From Faecalibacterium langellae (GTDB lineage Bacteria; Bacillota; Clostridia; Oscillospirales; Ruminococcaceae): DNA of 64,000 nt. Numbering within the stretch: position 1 is the stretch's first letter; each line of letters begins with the position of its first letter. The position numbers were made by a program, and so were the translations under genes. The stretch covers positions 117,718 to 181,717 of the forward strand of contig NZ_NMTR01000014.1 of assembly GCF_002549775.1 (NCBI RefSeq). Reading direction: 5' to 3'. Below are positions 8,284 to 17,675 of the stretch, in pieces. Below the pieces are notes generated by a model, which saw nothing but the letters and a program-made list of their open reading frames with translations, did not search any database and was not told where the DNA came from.

Positions 8284-9948
8284 ATGCAGTTGAATGGTTC
8301 CCAGATTTTTGTCGAGGTCCTCTGCGAACAGGGCGTGGATACCCTTTTTGGCTATCCCGGCGGCGCAGTGCTGAACCTTTATGATGAGCTGTATAAGAAT
8401 TCCGACCGCATCACCCATGTGCTTACCGCCCACGAGCAGGGCGCGGCCCATGCGGCAGACGGCTATGCCCGTGCTACCGGCCGCACCGGCGTGGTGCTGG
8501 CCACCAGCGGCCCGGGTGCCACCAATCTGGTCACCGGCATTGCCACCGCCTATATGGACTCGGTGCCCATGGTGGCCTTCACCGGCAACGTGCCCACCGC
8601 AGGTCTGGGCACGGACAGCTTCCAGGAAGCCTACATTGAGGGTATCACGATGCCCATCACCAAGCACAACTTCACGGTGCGCCGGGTGGAAGAGCTGGCA
8701 GACACCATGCGGGCGGCCTTCCGCATCGCGCAGAGCGGCCGCAAAGGCCCGGTGCTGGTGGACATCCCCAAGGATGTGACCGCAGCCGTCTGCGAGTTCA
8801 CCCCCAAGCACCCTGAACCCATCCGCACCGTGACCACCTTCAACGCCGAACAGGTCAAGTGGGCGGCCGACCTCATCAACGCGGCCCAGCGCCCGCTGGT
8901 CTACTTTGGCGGCGGCGTGCGCAGCGCAGCTTCCTGCCAGCCGCTGCGGGATCTGCTGCACAAGGCGGAAATTCCCGCCACCTACACCCTGATGGCGGCC
9001 GGCGTGGTGCCCTACGGCGACCCGATGAACATCGGCATGCTGGGCATGCACGGCTGCTACACCTCCAACCGGGCCGTGGCCGACTGCGATGTACTGATCG
9101 CGGTGGGCACCCGCTTCTCGGACCGTGTGGCCCTGAACCCCAAGACCTTTGCCAAGAACGCCACCATCATCCAGATCGACATCGACGCCAGCGAGCTGGG
9201 CAAGAATGTGGAAGTGGACCTCTCCATTGTGGGCGATGCCGCCTATGTGCTGAATGCCATGCTGCCGCAGATCGAGGAAAAGAAGCATCCCGAGTGGATG
9301 ACCATGATCCGCGAGTGGCAGGCACAGGATTACCATCCTGTTTCCGACCCCACCCGCCTGATGCCGCATCAGGTCATCGGCGAGGTGTGCAACCAGTGCG
9401 GGCCGGAGGCCGTGTACGTCACCGACGTGGGTCAGCACCAGATGTGGGCGGCGCAGTACCTGCGCCACGCCAAGAGCCGCGGCTTTATCACCAGCGGCGG
9501 TCTGGGCACCATGGGCTTCGGCTACGGTGCCGCCATCGGTGCACAGATGGCCCTGGGCCGTGACCAGCGGGTGGTCATGTTCACCGGCGACGGCTCCTTC
9601 CACATGAACCTGAACGAAGCCTGCACCGCTGTCAGCTACGAGCTGCCCATCATCACGGTCATCTTCAATAACTCCGTGCTGGGCATGGTACGCCAGTGGC
9701 AGACCATCTTCTACGGCAAGCGCTACAGCCAGACTGACCCCCACCGCAAGACCGACTTCGTCAAGCTGGCCGATGGTTTTGGCCTGAAGGGCTACCGCTG
9801 CAAAAACCTGCCCGAGTTCCAGGCCGCCTTTGCGGATGCCCTCAAGCAGAAGGGCCCCACCTGGATCGAGTGTGTCATTGATAAGGATGAGCGCGTGCTG
9901 CCCATGATCCCCGGCGGCGGCGACATCAACGATATCATCATGGAATAA
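8284..9948 (+). CDS. ilvB: acetolactate synthase large (catalytic) subunit
   Basis: 554 residues. Thiamine-diphosphate enzyme condensing pyruvate with pyruvate or 2-oxobutyrate, the first common step of Val/Leu/Ile synthesis. The catalytic Glu lies in TAHEQGAAHAADGYAR (Glu51), the ThDP/Mg site is GDGSFHMNLNE (about 434-444), and NNSVLGMVRQWQ is the usual C-terminal segment. An AGGAG site lies before the ATG. First gene of ilvB-N-C-D, governed by the T-box. Length and motifs are normal for the family. Confidence 0.97.
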   Translation: MQLNGSQIFVEVLCEQGVDTLFGYPGGAVLNLYDELYKNSDRITHVLTAHEQGAAHAADGYARATGRTGVVLATSGPGATNLVTGIATAYMDSVPMVAFTGNVPTAGLGTDSFQEAYIEGITMPITKHNFTVRRVEELADTMRAAFRIAQSGRKGPVLVDIPKDVTAAVCEFTPKHPEPIRTVTTFNAEQVKWAADLINAAQRPLVYFGGGVRSAASCQPLRDLLHKAEIPATYTLMAAGVVPYGDPMNIGMLGMHGCYTSNRAVADCDVLIAVGTRFSDRVALNPKTFAKNATIIQIDIDASELGKNVEVDLSIVGDAAYVLNAMLPQIEEKKHPEWMTMIREWQAQDYHPVSDPTRLMPHQVIGEVCNQCGPEAVYVTDVGQHQMWAAQYLRHAKSRGFITSGGLGTMGFGYGAAIGAQMALGRDQRVVMFTGDGSFHMNLNEACTAVSYELPIITVIFNNSVLGMVRQWQTIFYGKRYSQTDPHRKTDFVKLADGFGLKGYRCKNLPEFQAAFADALKQKGPTWIECVIDKDERVLPMIPGGGDINDIIME

Positions 9949-9963
9949 GGAGGGCACAAACCT

Positions 9964-10536
9964 ATGGAATCCAACAAGCGCAGGGTCATCAGCCTGCTGG
10001 TGGACAACCAGAGCGGTGTTCTGGCCCGTGTGTCCAACCTGTTCTGCCGCCGCGGCTTCAACATTGACAGCCTGACCGTCTCGGCCACCAACGACCCGGC
10101 GGTGAGCCGCATCACTGTCACCATCACCAGCGACGACAAGGCGCTGCAGCAGTTGATCCTGCAGACCGAACGGCTGGAAGTGACCCGGCAGGTGTTCGTA
10201 CTGGACAGCGAAAAATCGCTGGAGCGCGAACTGCTGCTGCTGAAAGTGGCCTCTGATGTGCACAACCGCAGCGAGCTGCGGGAGATCGCCAGCATCTACA
10301 AGGCAAAGATCATTGACCTTTCGCCGGACAGCATGGTGTTTGAGCTGATCGGCAAGCCGGATAAGATCGACGCCTTCCTGAAAATGTTCACGGATTACAA
10401 GATCCTTGAGCAGTGCCGCACCGGCGTCACCGCGCTGGAACGCGGCGGGATGCACCAGCATATGCAGAAGCCGCCGCAGCAGGTGCGCTCGGCCCAGCTG
10501 CCCCTGCCCGGCACCCACTGCCCGGAGAGAACCTGA
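9964..10536 (+). CDS. ilvN: acetolactate synthase small (regulatory) subunit
   Basis: 190 residues. An N-terminal ACT domain (RRVISLLVDNQSGVLARVSN, residues 6-80) binds valine for feedback control, followed by the ALS_ss C-terminal domain. It begins 15 bp after ilvB with AGGAGGG. The last 30 or so residues (from GMHQHMQKPP) extend past the usual end near 160-165 and look unstructured. Confidence 0.96.
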   Translation: MESNKRRVISLLVDNQSGVLARVSNLFCRRGFNIDSLTVSATNDPAVSRITVTITSDDKALQQLILQTERLEVTRQVFVLDSEKSLERELLLLKVASDVHNRSELREIASIYKAKIIDLSPDSMVFELIGKPDKIDAFLKMFTDYKILEQCRTGVTALERGGMHQHMQKPPQQVRSAQLPLPGTHCPERT

Positions 10537-10582
10537 GCTTTTCCGCTCCCCAGTGAGCGAAAAAATAAAAGTACGTTTATAA

Positions 10583-11641
<1,059 letters not shown>

Positions 11642-11644
11642 AAA

Positions 11645-11862
11645 ATGATGTGTGCCGCAGGCACATGATGTAGCATTGCAATGATGTTTGCCGTTGGCAA
11701 ATGAGGTGCGCTGCGGCGCATGAGCAGAAAGCGGTTTGTCTGCTGTCTGTTCCATTTGCCGCCATGCGGCAAACATCATTTTTGCATTTGCAAAAACATC
11801 ATGCTCCGCAGGAGTACATCATTCCGGCAAAGCCGGAACATCATCTGCCGCGTCAGCGGCAG
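11645..11862. repeat. ATGATGT hairpin array 1 (between ilvC and ilvD)
   Basis: A series of small hairpins separated by a fixed 7-nt linker. Left half: linker ATGATGT at 11645, 11665, 11681 and variant ATGAGGT at 11701, alternating with hairpins GTGCC-gca-GGCAC, TTGCC-gtt-GGCAA and GCGC-tgcg-GCGC (one unit near 11672 is degenerate). Centre: AGCAGA...TCTGCT (11723-11744). Right half: the reverse complement ACATCAT at 11773, 11796, 11816 and 11838, between TTGCCGC-cat-GCGGCAA, a 6-bp TTTTGC/GCAAAA stem, GCTCC-gca-GGAGT, TCCGGC-aaa-GCCGGA and CTGCCGC-gtca-GCGGCAG. Stem sequences all differ, pairing is kept. Left linkers can also pair with right linkers. Function unknown; see findings. Confidence 0.9.
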
Positions 11863-11879
11863 TCGTGGAGGATTTGAAA

Positions 11880-13538
11880 ATGAGAAGTGACAACGTGACC
11901 AAGGGCTCGGAGCGCGCCCCGAACCGAAGCCTGTTCTACGCACTGGGCTACACGCCCGAAGAACTGGAGCGCCCGCTGATCGGCGTGGTGAGCGCCTACA
12001 GCGAGATCGTGCCCGGCCATATGAATCTGGATAAGATCGCCGATGCCGTCAAGGCTGGTGTCGAGATGGCAGGCGGCACGCCCATCCTGATCCCCGCCAT
12101 CGGCGTGTGCGACGGCATTGCCATGGGCCATGTGGGCATGAAGTACAGCCTGGCATCCCGCGAGCTGATCTGTGACAGCGTGGAGACCATGCTGATGGCC
12201 CACCAGCTGGACGGTCTGGTGCTGGTGCCCAACTGTGACAAGATCGTGCCCGGCATGGTGATGGCGGCTGTGCGTATGGATGTTCCCGCCGTGGTCTGCT
12301 CCGGCGGCCCGATGCTGGCCGGTACCTACGGCGGCGAAGAAGTCAGCCTTTCCAAGATGTTCGAGGCCGTGGGTGCTTACAAGGCCGGTATGATCACCGA
12401 GGATCAGCTGGAAGACTGCACCTGCAACTGCTGCCCCAGCTGCGGCAGCTGCTCCGGCATGTACACTGCCAACAGCATGAACTGCCTGTGCGAGGCCATC
12501 GGCATCGCTCTGCCCGGCAACGGCACCATCCCGGCTGTCTACTCCAAGCGTCTGCAGCTGGCAAAGCACGCCGGTATGGCCATCATGGATATGGTCAAGA
12601 AGGGCATCACCGCCCGTCAGATCATCAACGAGCGCTCCATCCGCAACGCGCTGACCTGTGATATGGCTCTGGGCTGCTCCACCAACACCGTGCTGCACCT
12701 GCTGGCCATCGCTTACGAAGCCGGTGTGCCCATCGACCTGAAGCTGTTCAACGAGATCAGCGCCAAGACCCCGAACCTGTGCCATCTGGCACCGGCCGGT
12801 CCCACCCACATGCCCGACCTCTACGCTGCAGGCGGTATCCCCGCTGTGCAGGCCGAGCTGGCCAAGAAGGGCCTGCTGGATCTGGATGTGCCCACCGTTA
12901 CCGGCAAGACCCTGGGCGAGAACATCAAGGGTGCCCACATCCTGAACGATAAGGCCATCCGTCCCATCGACAACCCCTACTCTCAGACCGGCGGTCTGCA
13001 GATCCTGTGGGGCAACATCGCACCGGACGGCTGCGTGGTCAAGCGCAGCGCCGTTGCTCCCGAGATGCAGCAGCACGCCGGCCCGGCCCGCGTGTTCAAC
13101 AGCGAGGACGAAGCCATTGCCGCTATCTATGCGGGCAAGATCGTCCCGGGCGATGTGGTGGTCATCCGCTACGAAGGCCCCAAGGGCGGCCCCGGCATGC
13201 GTGAGATGCTGAACCCGACTTCCGCACTGGCTGGTATGAAGCTGGACAAGACCGTGGCCCTCATCACCGATGGCCGTTTCTCCGGCGCAAGCCGCGGCGC
13301 TGCCATCGGCCATGTGAGCCCGGAAGCTGCTTCCGGCGGCCCCATCGGCCTGATCGAGGAGGGCGATATCATCAACATTGATATCCCCAATGCCAAGATC
13401 ACGCTGGAAGTCAGCGATGAGGTGCTGGCTGAGCGCAAGGCAAAGTATGTCGCTCCCGAACCCAACATCAAGACGGGCTGGCTGAGCCGCTATGCCCGCA
13501 TGGTCACCAGCGCAAACCTGGGTGCTGTGCTGAAGTAA
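11880..13538 (+). CDS. ilvD: dihydroxy-acid dehydratase
   Basis: 552 residues from ATG 11880, with GTGGAGG 9 bp upstream. A longer in-frame reading from 11736 runs through the hairpin array and is rejected. Fe-S cluster and Mg ligands: Cys in NCDKIVPG (about 119) and [18 protein letters not shown] (about 184-201). Dehydrates the dihydroxy acids to 2-oxoisovalerate and 2-oxo-3-methylvalerate. Last gene of the ilv operon; no ilvE or ilvA is present in the window. Confidence 0.96.
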   Translation: MRSDNVTKGSERAPNRSLFYALGYTPEELERPLIGVVSAYSEIVPGHMNLDKIADAVKAGVEMAGGTPILIPAIGVCDGIAMGHVGMKYSLASRELICDSVETMLMAHQLDGLVLVPNCDKIVPGMVMAAVRMDVPAVVCSGGPMLAGTYGGEEVSLSKMFEAVGAYKAGMITEDQLEDCTCNCCPSCGSCSGMYTANSMNCLCEAIGIALPGNGTIPAVYSKRLQLAKHAGMAIMDMVKKGITARQIINERSIRNALTCDMALGCSTNTVLHLLAIAYEAGVPIDLKLFNEISAKTPNLCHLAPAGPTHMPDLYAAGGIPAVQAELAKKGLLDLDVPTVTGKTLGENIKGAHILNDKAIRPIDNPYSQTGGLQILWGNIAPDGCVVKRSAVAPEMQQHAGPARVFNSEDEAIAAIYAGKIVPGDVVVIRYEGPKGGPGMREMLNPTSALAGMKLDKTVALITDGRFSGASRGAAIGHVSPEAASGGPIGLIEEGDIINIDIPNAKITLEVSDEVLAERKAKYVAPEPNIKTGWLSRYARMVTSANLGAVLK

Positions 13539-13548
13539 TTGGTTGCAC

Positions 13549-13667
13549 GGTGCGCTGGCAGCTTTCTTCTCAGACACGATTCGGGCCATTCCATCGCCCG
13601 CCCTATTGCCTGACGGCAACAGGGTCCCACCCCAGCGGACGGTCTTCGAAGAAACTGCCAGCACACC
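13549..13667 (+). repeat. three-helix structured element, copy 1 (after ilvD)
   Basis: Long closing stem GGTGCGCTGGCAGCTTTCTTC (13549-13569, shown in full as 21 nt only by position; core GCAGCTTTCTTC) with GAAGAAACTGCCAGCACACC (13648-13667), with a bulged C in AG-C-TTTCT. Inside are CGGGC/GCCCG and CCCTATTGCC-tgac-GGCAACAGGG. The same architecture and the conserved CTTTCT/AGAAACT and CCCACCCC segments recur at 47492-47590 after metH. It begins 11 bp after the ilvD stop. Confidence 0.75.
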
Positions 13668-13685
13668 TTATGTACCGATAAAACA

Positions 13686-13721
13686 AAAAGGCCTGCCGTG
13701 CAGATGCACGGCAGGCCTTTT
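13686..13721. terminator. bidirectional terminator between ilvD and the rodA-like gene
   Basis: AAAAGGCCTGCCGTGCA pairs with TGCACGGCAGGCCTTTT around a 1-nt gap; A and T runs on either side. Confidence 0.9.
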
Positions 13722-13733
13722 ACATATAGAGAT

Positions 13734-14951
13734 TTACCCAAACAGGCTCTTTGTGTTGTGCATATAGACGGACAGGACTAATCCCACGCAGATATACAGC
13801 ATCAGCACCGAACTGCCGCCCGCCGAGTAGAACGGCAGGGTGACGCCGATGACCGGCAGCACCCGCAGGTTCATGCCCACGTTCACCGCGATCTGGGCCA
13901 GCAGTGCACCGCCGATGCCCGCGCAGATGTAGCTGCCCAGCAGGTCCTCGCTGCGGGCACCTGTGTCGAAGGTCTTGATGACCAGCGCCAGCAGCACCCC
14001 CAGCACGATGCACAGCCCCACAAAGCCGATGGCGTTGCCCATCCAGCTGAGGATGAAGTCGTTGTGGGCGTTGGGCACGCTGTAGTACCGGCCGCTGAAC
14101 AGCCCGTTGCCAAAGATGCCGCCGGAGCCGATGGCGATCTCGCCGCGCTGCTGCTGGTAGATGATGTTCTTCCAGGTGGCCTCGTTGGGAGCCCAGCCGG
14201 TGGTGTTCTCCGGGTCGATGACGGCCAGGATGCGGTACCACTGGTAGCCTTTGCCGATCTTATCGCTGAAAAAGGCGAAGGCGGCGGCCACCGCCGCACC
14301 GGCGGCTGCAATGGCACCGATGATATACTTCCAGCTCAGGCCCGCCGCAAACATCATGCAGCAGCCGATGATGCCGTAGATGATGGCGGTGCCGTCGTCG
14401 CCCTGCACATGGATGATGGCGATGGGGGCCAGCAGGTGCAGCAGCAGCTTTGCCAGCTCCTTGGGCTCGTTGATGCGGCTGCGCACGTTGTTCAGATGCA
14501 TGGCAAAGGTGAGGATGAAGCTGATCTTCGCCAGCTCGGTGGGCTGGAAGGTGAAGCCTGCCAGCTTGTACCAGGAGTAGTTGTCGGTGTCGCCCGCGTT
14601 GTAGCCGATGGTCAGCGGGCCGATGCTCACGTTGCGGATGAACAGGGTGGGCAGCACCAGCCCCCAGGTGACGGCCACATGCACCGGCCACACCTTCACG
14701 AGGCTGCGGTAGTCGATGCAGGAGAGCAGCAGCGCCACGCACAGGCCCAGCACGGCTGCACCGCCCTGCACCACGGCGCGGCGGTAATCGCCGATGCCGG
14801 TGATGGCCCCGGTGAGTTCGTCCACGGCAAAGCCATTGCCCTGCTTCGTGGCCCAGGACGCCAGCGCCACCACGGCCATGGTGCTGCTGAAGATGCACAG
14901 CAGCAGGTAGAATTTATCGGTCCGTTTCCAATATTGTCGAATGCCTTCCAA
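13734..14951 (-). CDS. FtsW/RodA/SpoVE-family SEDS protein
   Basis: 405 residues from a TTG at 14951, preceded by AAAGGTGG at good spacing; a GTG at 14978 would give nine more residues (MFFLKGGAF) but lies on top of the ribosome site. About ten membrane helices. SEDS features: KLAGFTFQPTELAKISFI (the loop with the conserved PTE-type segment), GDDGTAIIY, and GSGGIFGNGLF with NDFILSWMGNAIGF. SEDS proteins polymerise peptidoglycan glycan strands for elongation, division or sporulation. RodA-like or SpoVE-like cannot be separated here, as no partner PBP is adjacent. Confidence 0.85.
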   Translation of the reverse strand: MEGIRQYWKRTDKFYLLLCIFSSTMAVVALASWATKQGNGFAVDELTGAITGIGDYRRAVVQGGAAVLGLCVALLLSCIDYRSLVKVWPVHVAVTWGLVLPTLFIRNVSIGPLTIGYNAGDTDNYSWYKLAGFTFQPTELAKISFILTFAMHLNNVRSRINEPKELAKLLLHLLAPIAIIHVQGDDGTAIIYGIIGCCMMFAAGLSWKYIIGAIAAAGAAVAAAFAFFSDKIGKGYQWYRILAVIDPENTTGWAPNEATWKNIIYQQQRGEIAIGSGGIFGNGLFSGRYYSVPNAHNDFILSWMGNAIGFVGLCIVLGVLLALVIKTFDTGARSEDLLGSYICAGIGGALLAQIAVNVGMNLRVLPVIGVTLPFYSAGGSSVLMLYICVGLVLSVYMHNTKSLFG

Positions 14952-15004
14952 GAAAGCACCACCTTTCAAAAAGAACACAGGGCATACAAACCCAGTTTAT
15001 CCTT

Positions 15005-15033
15005 ATTATACACAGGCGGCGGGGCCTTTGCAA
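15005..15033 (-). promoter_or_regulatory. promoter of the SEDS gene
   Basis: Minus strand TTGCAA (15028-15033), 17 bp, TATAAT (15005-15010). Confidence 0.75.
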
Positions 15034-15062
15034 TCGCAGGAGTGTGAAATCCGTGTGGGAGC

Positions 15063-15091
15063 TTGACAAAGCCGGGCGGAGATTCTACAAT
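15063..15091 (+). promoter_or_regulatory. promoter of the secreted caspase-like gene
   Basis: TTGACA (15063-15068), 17 bp, TACAAT (15086-15091); start of transcription near 15098, leaving a 5' UTR of about 130 nt. Confidence 0.75.
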
Positions 15092-15226
15092 GAGTACACG
15101 CGGCGGGGCGCGCAAAACGCCCCGTGGGCGCAAGAAGCAAAGCAAACGGCCGGACGCCGACCGGGGCAGCAAAGCTGCCGGAAAAGGGGCGTGCACAGAC
15201 TGCACCGGCCCCGGAGGAATGGGAAT

Positions 15227-16408
15227 ATGAAGAATGGATTCGGGTGCCGCCTGGTGAGCGCGGTGTGCGCGCTGGCCCTGCTGGCCGCACTGCTGCCCAC
15301 GGCGGCCTTTGCCGCAGAGCCGGACACTGCCGCTGCGCCGCAGACCCTGACCGCTGCCCAGGTGCAGGACATGCAGCAGGCAGACACCGCCGTCACCGCG
15401 CTGACCGGCAGCGACGATTACGCCGGGATGACCCAGGCGCAGCGCACCGACGCCGCGCTGGACCAGCTGGAACAGCTGGTGGACGAGGGCCTTGTGGCAA
15501 AAGGCTCGATCTACGCCGACGAAGAAAACGGCATGGTGAGCTTTGCCTACACCTGTGGTGCGCTGGGCGGCATCCTGACCGACCTGGACGAGGAGAACGA
15601 CACCGTGGCCTTCCCGTCCGGCGAGGCACTGGACCGGCTGGCCGCCGATGCCTCCGGCAACGGCACACTGGGCAGTGCGGCCATCTACTACGCCTTTGAC
15701 AACACGGTCAACTCCACCCGCTACCCCTATTACGCCTATATGCAGACCTACTGGACCTCCCAGGGGCTGGACACCACCCTGAACACCCGCGTCACCCTCT
15801 CGGACCTGCGGCGCATGGGCCGGTACGATGTGTGCGTGCTGAGCACCCATGGAGCCTATTATACTTATGAATACGGCTGGCTGTGGAAAAAGACGGCCAC
15901 CGAACCGCTCATCCTGCTCACCGAGCAGTCGAACTTCTGGAGCGACTTCCGCTACGGGCTGGACCTGCTCAGCCACCGGGTGGTCAAGATCAACGGCATG
16001 TACGCCGCCACCGGTGCGTTTTTCCGCAGCGCCTACCGGGGCAGTGGCATCGTGCTCAGCGAGACCTGCGAGTTCTACGGCAAGAACGGCCATGTGGACA
16101 CCTCCATTGCGGACGGCCTGCTGGCGGGCGGCGCAAAGGCCGTGGCCGGGTATGTGAACAACGTCTACTCGGTGTATTCCCGCAGTATGCTGTGGGACAT
16201 GGTGAACCGGATGATCGCGGGCGACACGCTGGAACAGGCCGCCGACGACGCAAAGGAGACCTACGGCACCGACGATATCATCTGGTACAGCAGCCAGGGC
16301 GGGCGGCGGCCCCACGCGGCGGCCAGCTACCTGATGCTGAGCGGCGACCACACCGTGCGGCTGCCCGGTGTATCCGCAGCGGCCCCGGCCGAACAGCAGG
16401 CCGCCTGA
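15227..16408 (+). CDS. secreted protein with clan-CD (caspase/gingipain-like) His-Cys pair
   Basis: 393 residues from ATG 15227 (GGAGG 10 bp upstream); the longer reading from 15044 begins before the promoter. Signal peptide residues 1-32, ending AAFAAEP. The core has DVCVLSTHGAYY (His208) and, about 70 residues on, GIVLSETCEFYG (Cys281), each after a hydrophobic strand, followed by ADGLLAGGAKAVAGY. A His-Gly then a Cys after beta strands, plus the GA-KAV-G segment, is the layout of clan CD peptidases and CHAT-like folds. Family assignment is inference from this pattern; it could be non-catalytic. Exported, monocistronic, ended by the hairpin at 16450. Confidence 0.6.
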   Translation: MKNGFGCRLVSAVCALALLAALLPTAAFAAEPDTAAAPQTLTAAQVQDMQQADTAVTALTGSDDYAGMTQAQRTDAALDQLEQLVDEGLVAKGSIYADEENGMVSFAYTCGALGGILTDLDEENDTVAFPSGEALDRLAADASGNGTLGSAAIYYAFDNTVNSTRYPYYAYMQTYWTSQGLDTTLNTRVTLSDLRRMGRYDVCVLSTHGAYYTYEYGWLWKKTATEPLILLTEQSNFWSDFRYGLDLLSHRVVKINGMYAATGAFFRSAYRGSGIVLSETCEFYGKNGHVDTSIADGLLAGGAKAVAGYVNNVYSVYSRSMLWDMVNRMIAGDTLEQAADDAKETYGTDDIIWYSSQGGRRPHAAASYLMLSGDHTVRLPGVSAAAPAEQQAA

Positions 16409-16418
16409 TATGCGGGCA

Positions 16419-16447
16419 TTGCACTTTTGCACCAATTATATTATACT
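16419..16447 (+). promoter_or_regulatory. promoter of tsaE-tsaB
   Basis: TTGCAC (16419-16424), 17 bp, TATACT (16442-16447). The predicted start near 16454 lies inside the terminator hairpin that follows. Confidence 0.65.
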
Positions 16448-16449
16448 TA

Positions 16450-16479
16450 GGGATGGCAGAACCCACTGCCATCCCTTTT
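16450..16479 (+). terminator. terminator of the caspase-like gene
   Basis: GGGATGGCAG-aaccca-CTGCCATCCC then TTTT. Confidence 0.8.
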
Positions 16480-16503
16480 GTGTTATCAGAGAGGTATACT
16501 CTT

Positions 16504-16929
16504 ATGGCAGAATACATCACCCATTCCCGCGCCGAGACCGTGGCGCTGGGCAAACGCATGGCCGCCGTCCTGGCACCGGGCTCCCTTGTGGCCTACACCG
16601 GCGGGCTGGGCGCGGGCAAGACCGCTTTCACCGAGGGCCTTGCCGAGGGCCTTGGCTGCACCGACCCGGTCACCAGCCCCACCTTTGCCATCGTGAACTA
16701 CTATCGCGGGCCGAAGCCGCTGGCCCACTTTGACCTGTACCGCATCTCCACCGAAAACGACCTGTGCGCCGCCGGATTCTACGATTATCTGGACGAGGGT
16801 GCCATCGTGGCCGCCGAGTGGAGCGAGAACTTTGCCGACCTGCTGGCGCTGGAACACCCCATCCGGGTCAACATCGACCGGGTGGACGAGAACACACGCA
16901 GGATCACCATCGAGGGGGTAACGCTATGA
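16504..16929 (+). CDS. tsaE: tRNA threonylcarbamoyladenosine synthesis ATPase TsaE
   Basis: 141 residues. P-loop GGLGAGKT at 33-40, then TSPTFAIVNYY and HFDLYRI, the YjeE/TsaE signature. With TsaB, TsaC and TsaD it makes the t6A37 modification of ANN-decoding tRNAs. The start follows GAGAGG. Its TGA overlaps the tsaB ATG (ATGA), so translation is coupled. Confidence 0.95.
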   Translation: MAEYITHSRAETVALGKRMAAVLAPGSLVAYTGGLGAGKTAFTEGLAEGLGCTDPVTSPTFAIVNYYRGPKPLAHFDLYRISTENDLCAAGFYDYLDEGAIVAAEWSENFADLLALEHPIRVNIDRVDENTRRITIEGVTL

Positions 16930-17642
16930 ACATTCTGGCCGTGGATACGGCGGGCAAGACCGCCGGTGTGGCCCTGCTGCAGGACGACCGCCTGCTGTAC
17001 GAGGTATATCTGGACGCGGGCATGACCCACAGCGAGACCCTGATGCCCATGATCGACACCTGCCTGAAGATGTGCGGCATGACCTGCGCCGACATCGACC
17101 TGTACGGCGTCAACGCAGGGCCCGGCAGCTTCACCGGCCTGCGCATCGGTCTTGCGGCGGTGAAGGGGCTTGCTTTCCCCCGGGAGACCCTGTGCGCCCC
17201 GGTGTCCACACTGGAAGCGCTGGCCGCCGCCCACACCGGCGAAGGCACCGTGCTCTGCGCGCTGGACGCCCGCCGCGCCCAGGTGTACAGCGCGGCCTTT
17301 GACCTGGCGACCCACGCCCGCCTGCTGGACGACGACGCCCGGGCGGTGAGCGACCTGGCCGAATTTGTAGAAAATTGCAAAAAGCCCCTGTTTTTTGTTG
17401 GTGATGGCGCATCTCTGTGCTATAATAAATACGGCAATGTGCCGGGCGTGCTGGAAGCTCCCCCGGCGCTGCGGGGCGGCCGGGCCGGTGCGGTGGCGCT
17501 GGTGGCAAAGCAGATGGCGCAGGCCGGGCAGGCTGTGCTGCCGGAAGCGCTGCTGCCGGACTATCACCGTCTGAGCCAGGCCGAGCGGGAGCGCGCCGAG
17601 CGCCTTGCCGCCGAAGCCGCCGCAAACAAACCGCAGGCCTGA
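16926..17642 (+). CDS. tsaB: tRNA threonylcarbamoyladenosine synthesis protein TsaB
   Basis: 238 residues. ASKHA-fold N-terminus MNILAVDTAGKTAGVAL, NAGPGSFTGLRIGLAAVKGLA and ALDARRAQVY are diagnostic of TsaB/YeaZ, the scaffold that activates TsaD. Overlaps tsaE by 4 bp. tsaD is not in the window. The C-terminal 20 residues are Ala/Glu-rich. Confidence 0.95.
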   Translation: MNILAVDTAGKTAGVALLQDDRLLYEVYLDAGMTHSETLMPMIDTCLKMCGMTCADIDLYGVNAGPGSFTGLRIGLAAVKGLAFPRETLCAPVSTLEALAAAHTGEGTVLCALDARRAQVYSAAFDLATHARLLDDDARAVSDLAEFVENCKKPLFFVGDGASLCYNKYGNVPGVLEAPPALRGGRAGAVALVAKQMAQAGQAVLPEALLPDYHRLSQAERERAERLAAEAAANKPQA

Positions 17643-17675
17643 ACGTCCTGCGCCCAAGAGAAAGGAATGCAATCC

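Noticed and set aside
7943..8384. Open frames across the ilv leader
   Set aside because: They run through the T-box and its terminator and overlap ilvB; leader RNA structure explains the region.
11645..11862. CRISPR array
   Set aside because: Regular 7-nt repeats are too short, the spacers are themselves palindromes, and the second half is inverted; no cas genes.
15091..15231. 46-codon basic small ORF before the caspase-like gene
   Set aside because: Its ATG overlaps the -10 box of the promoter, so it cannot be translated from that transcript.
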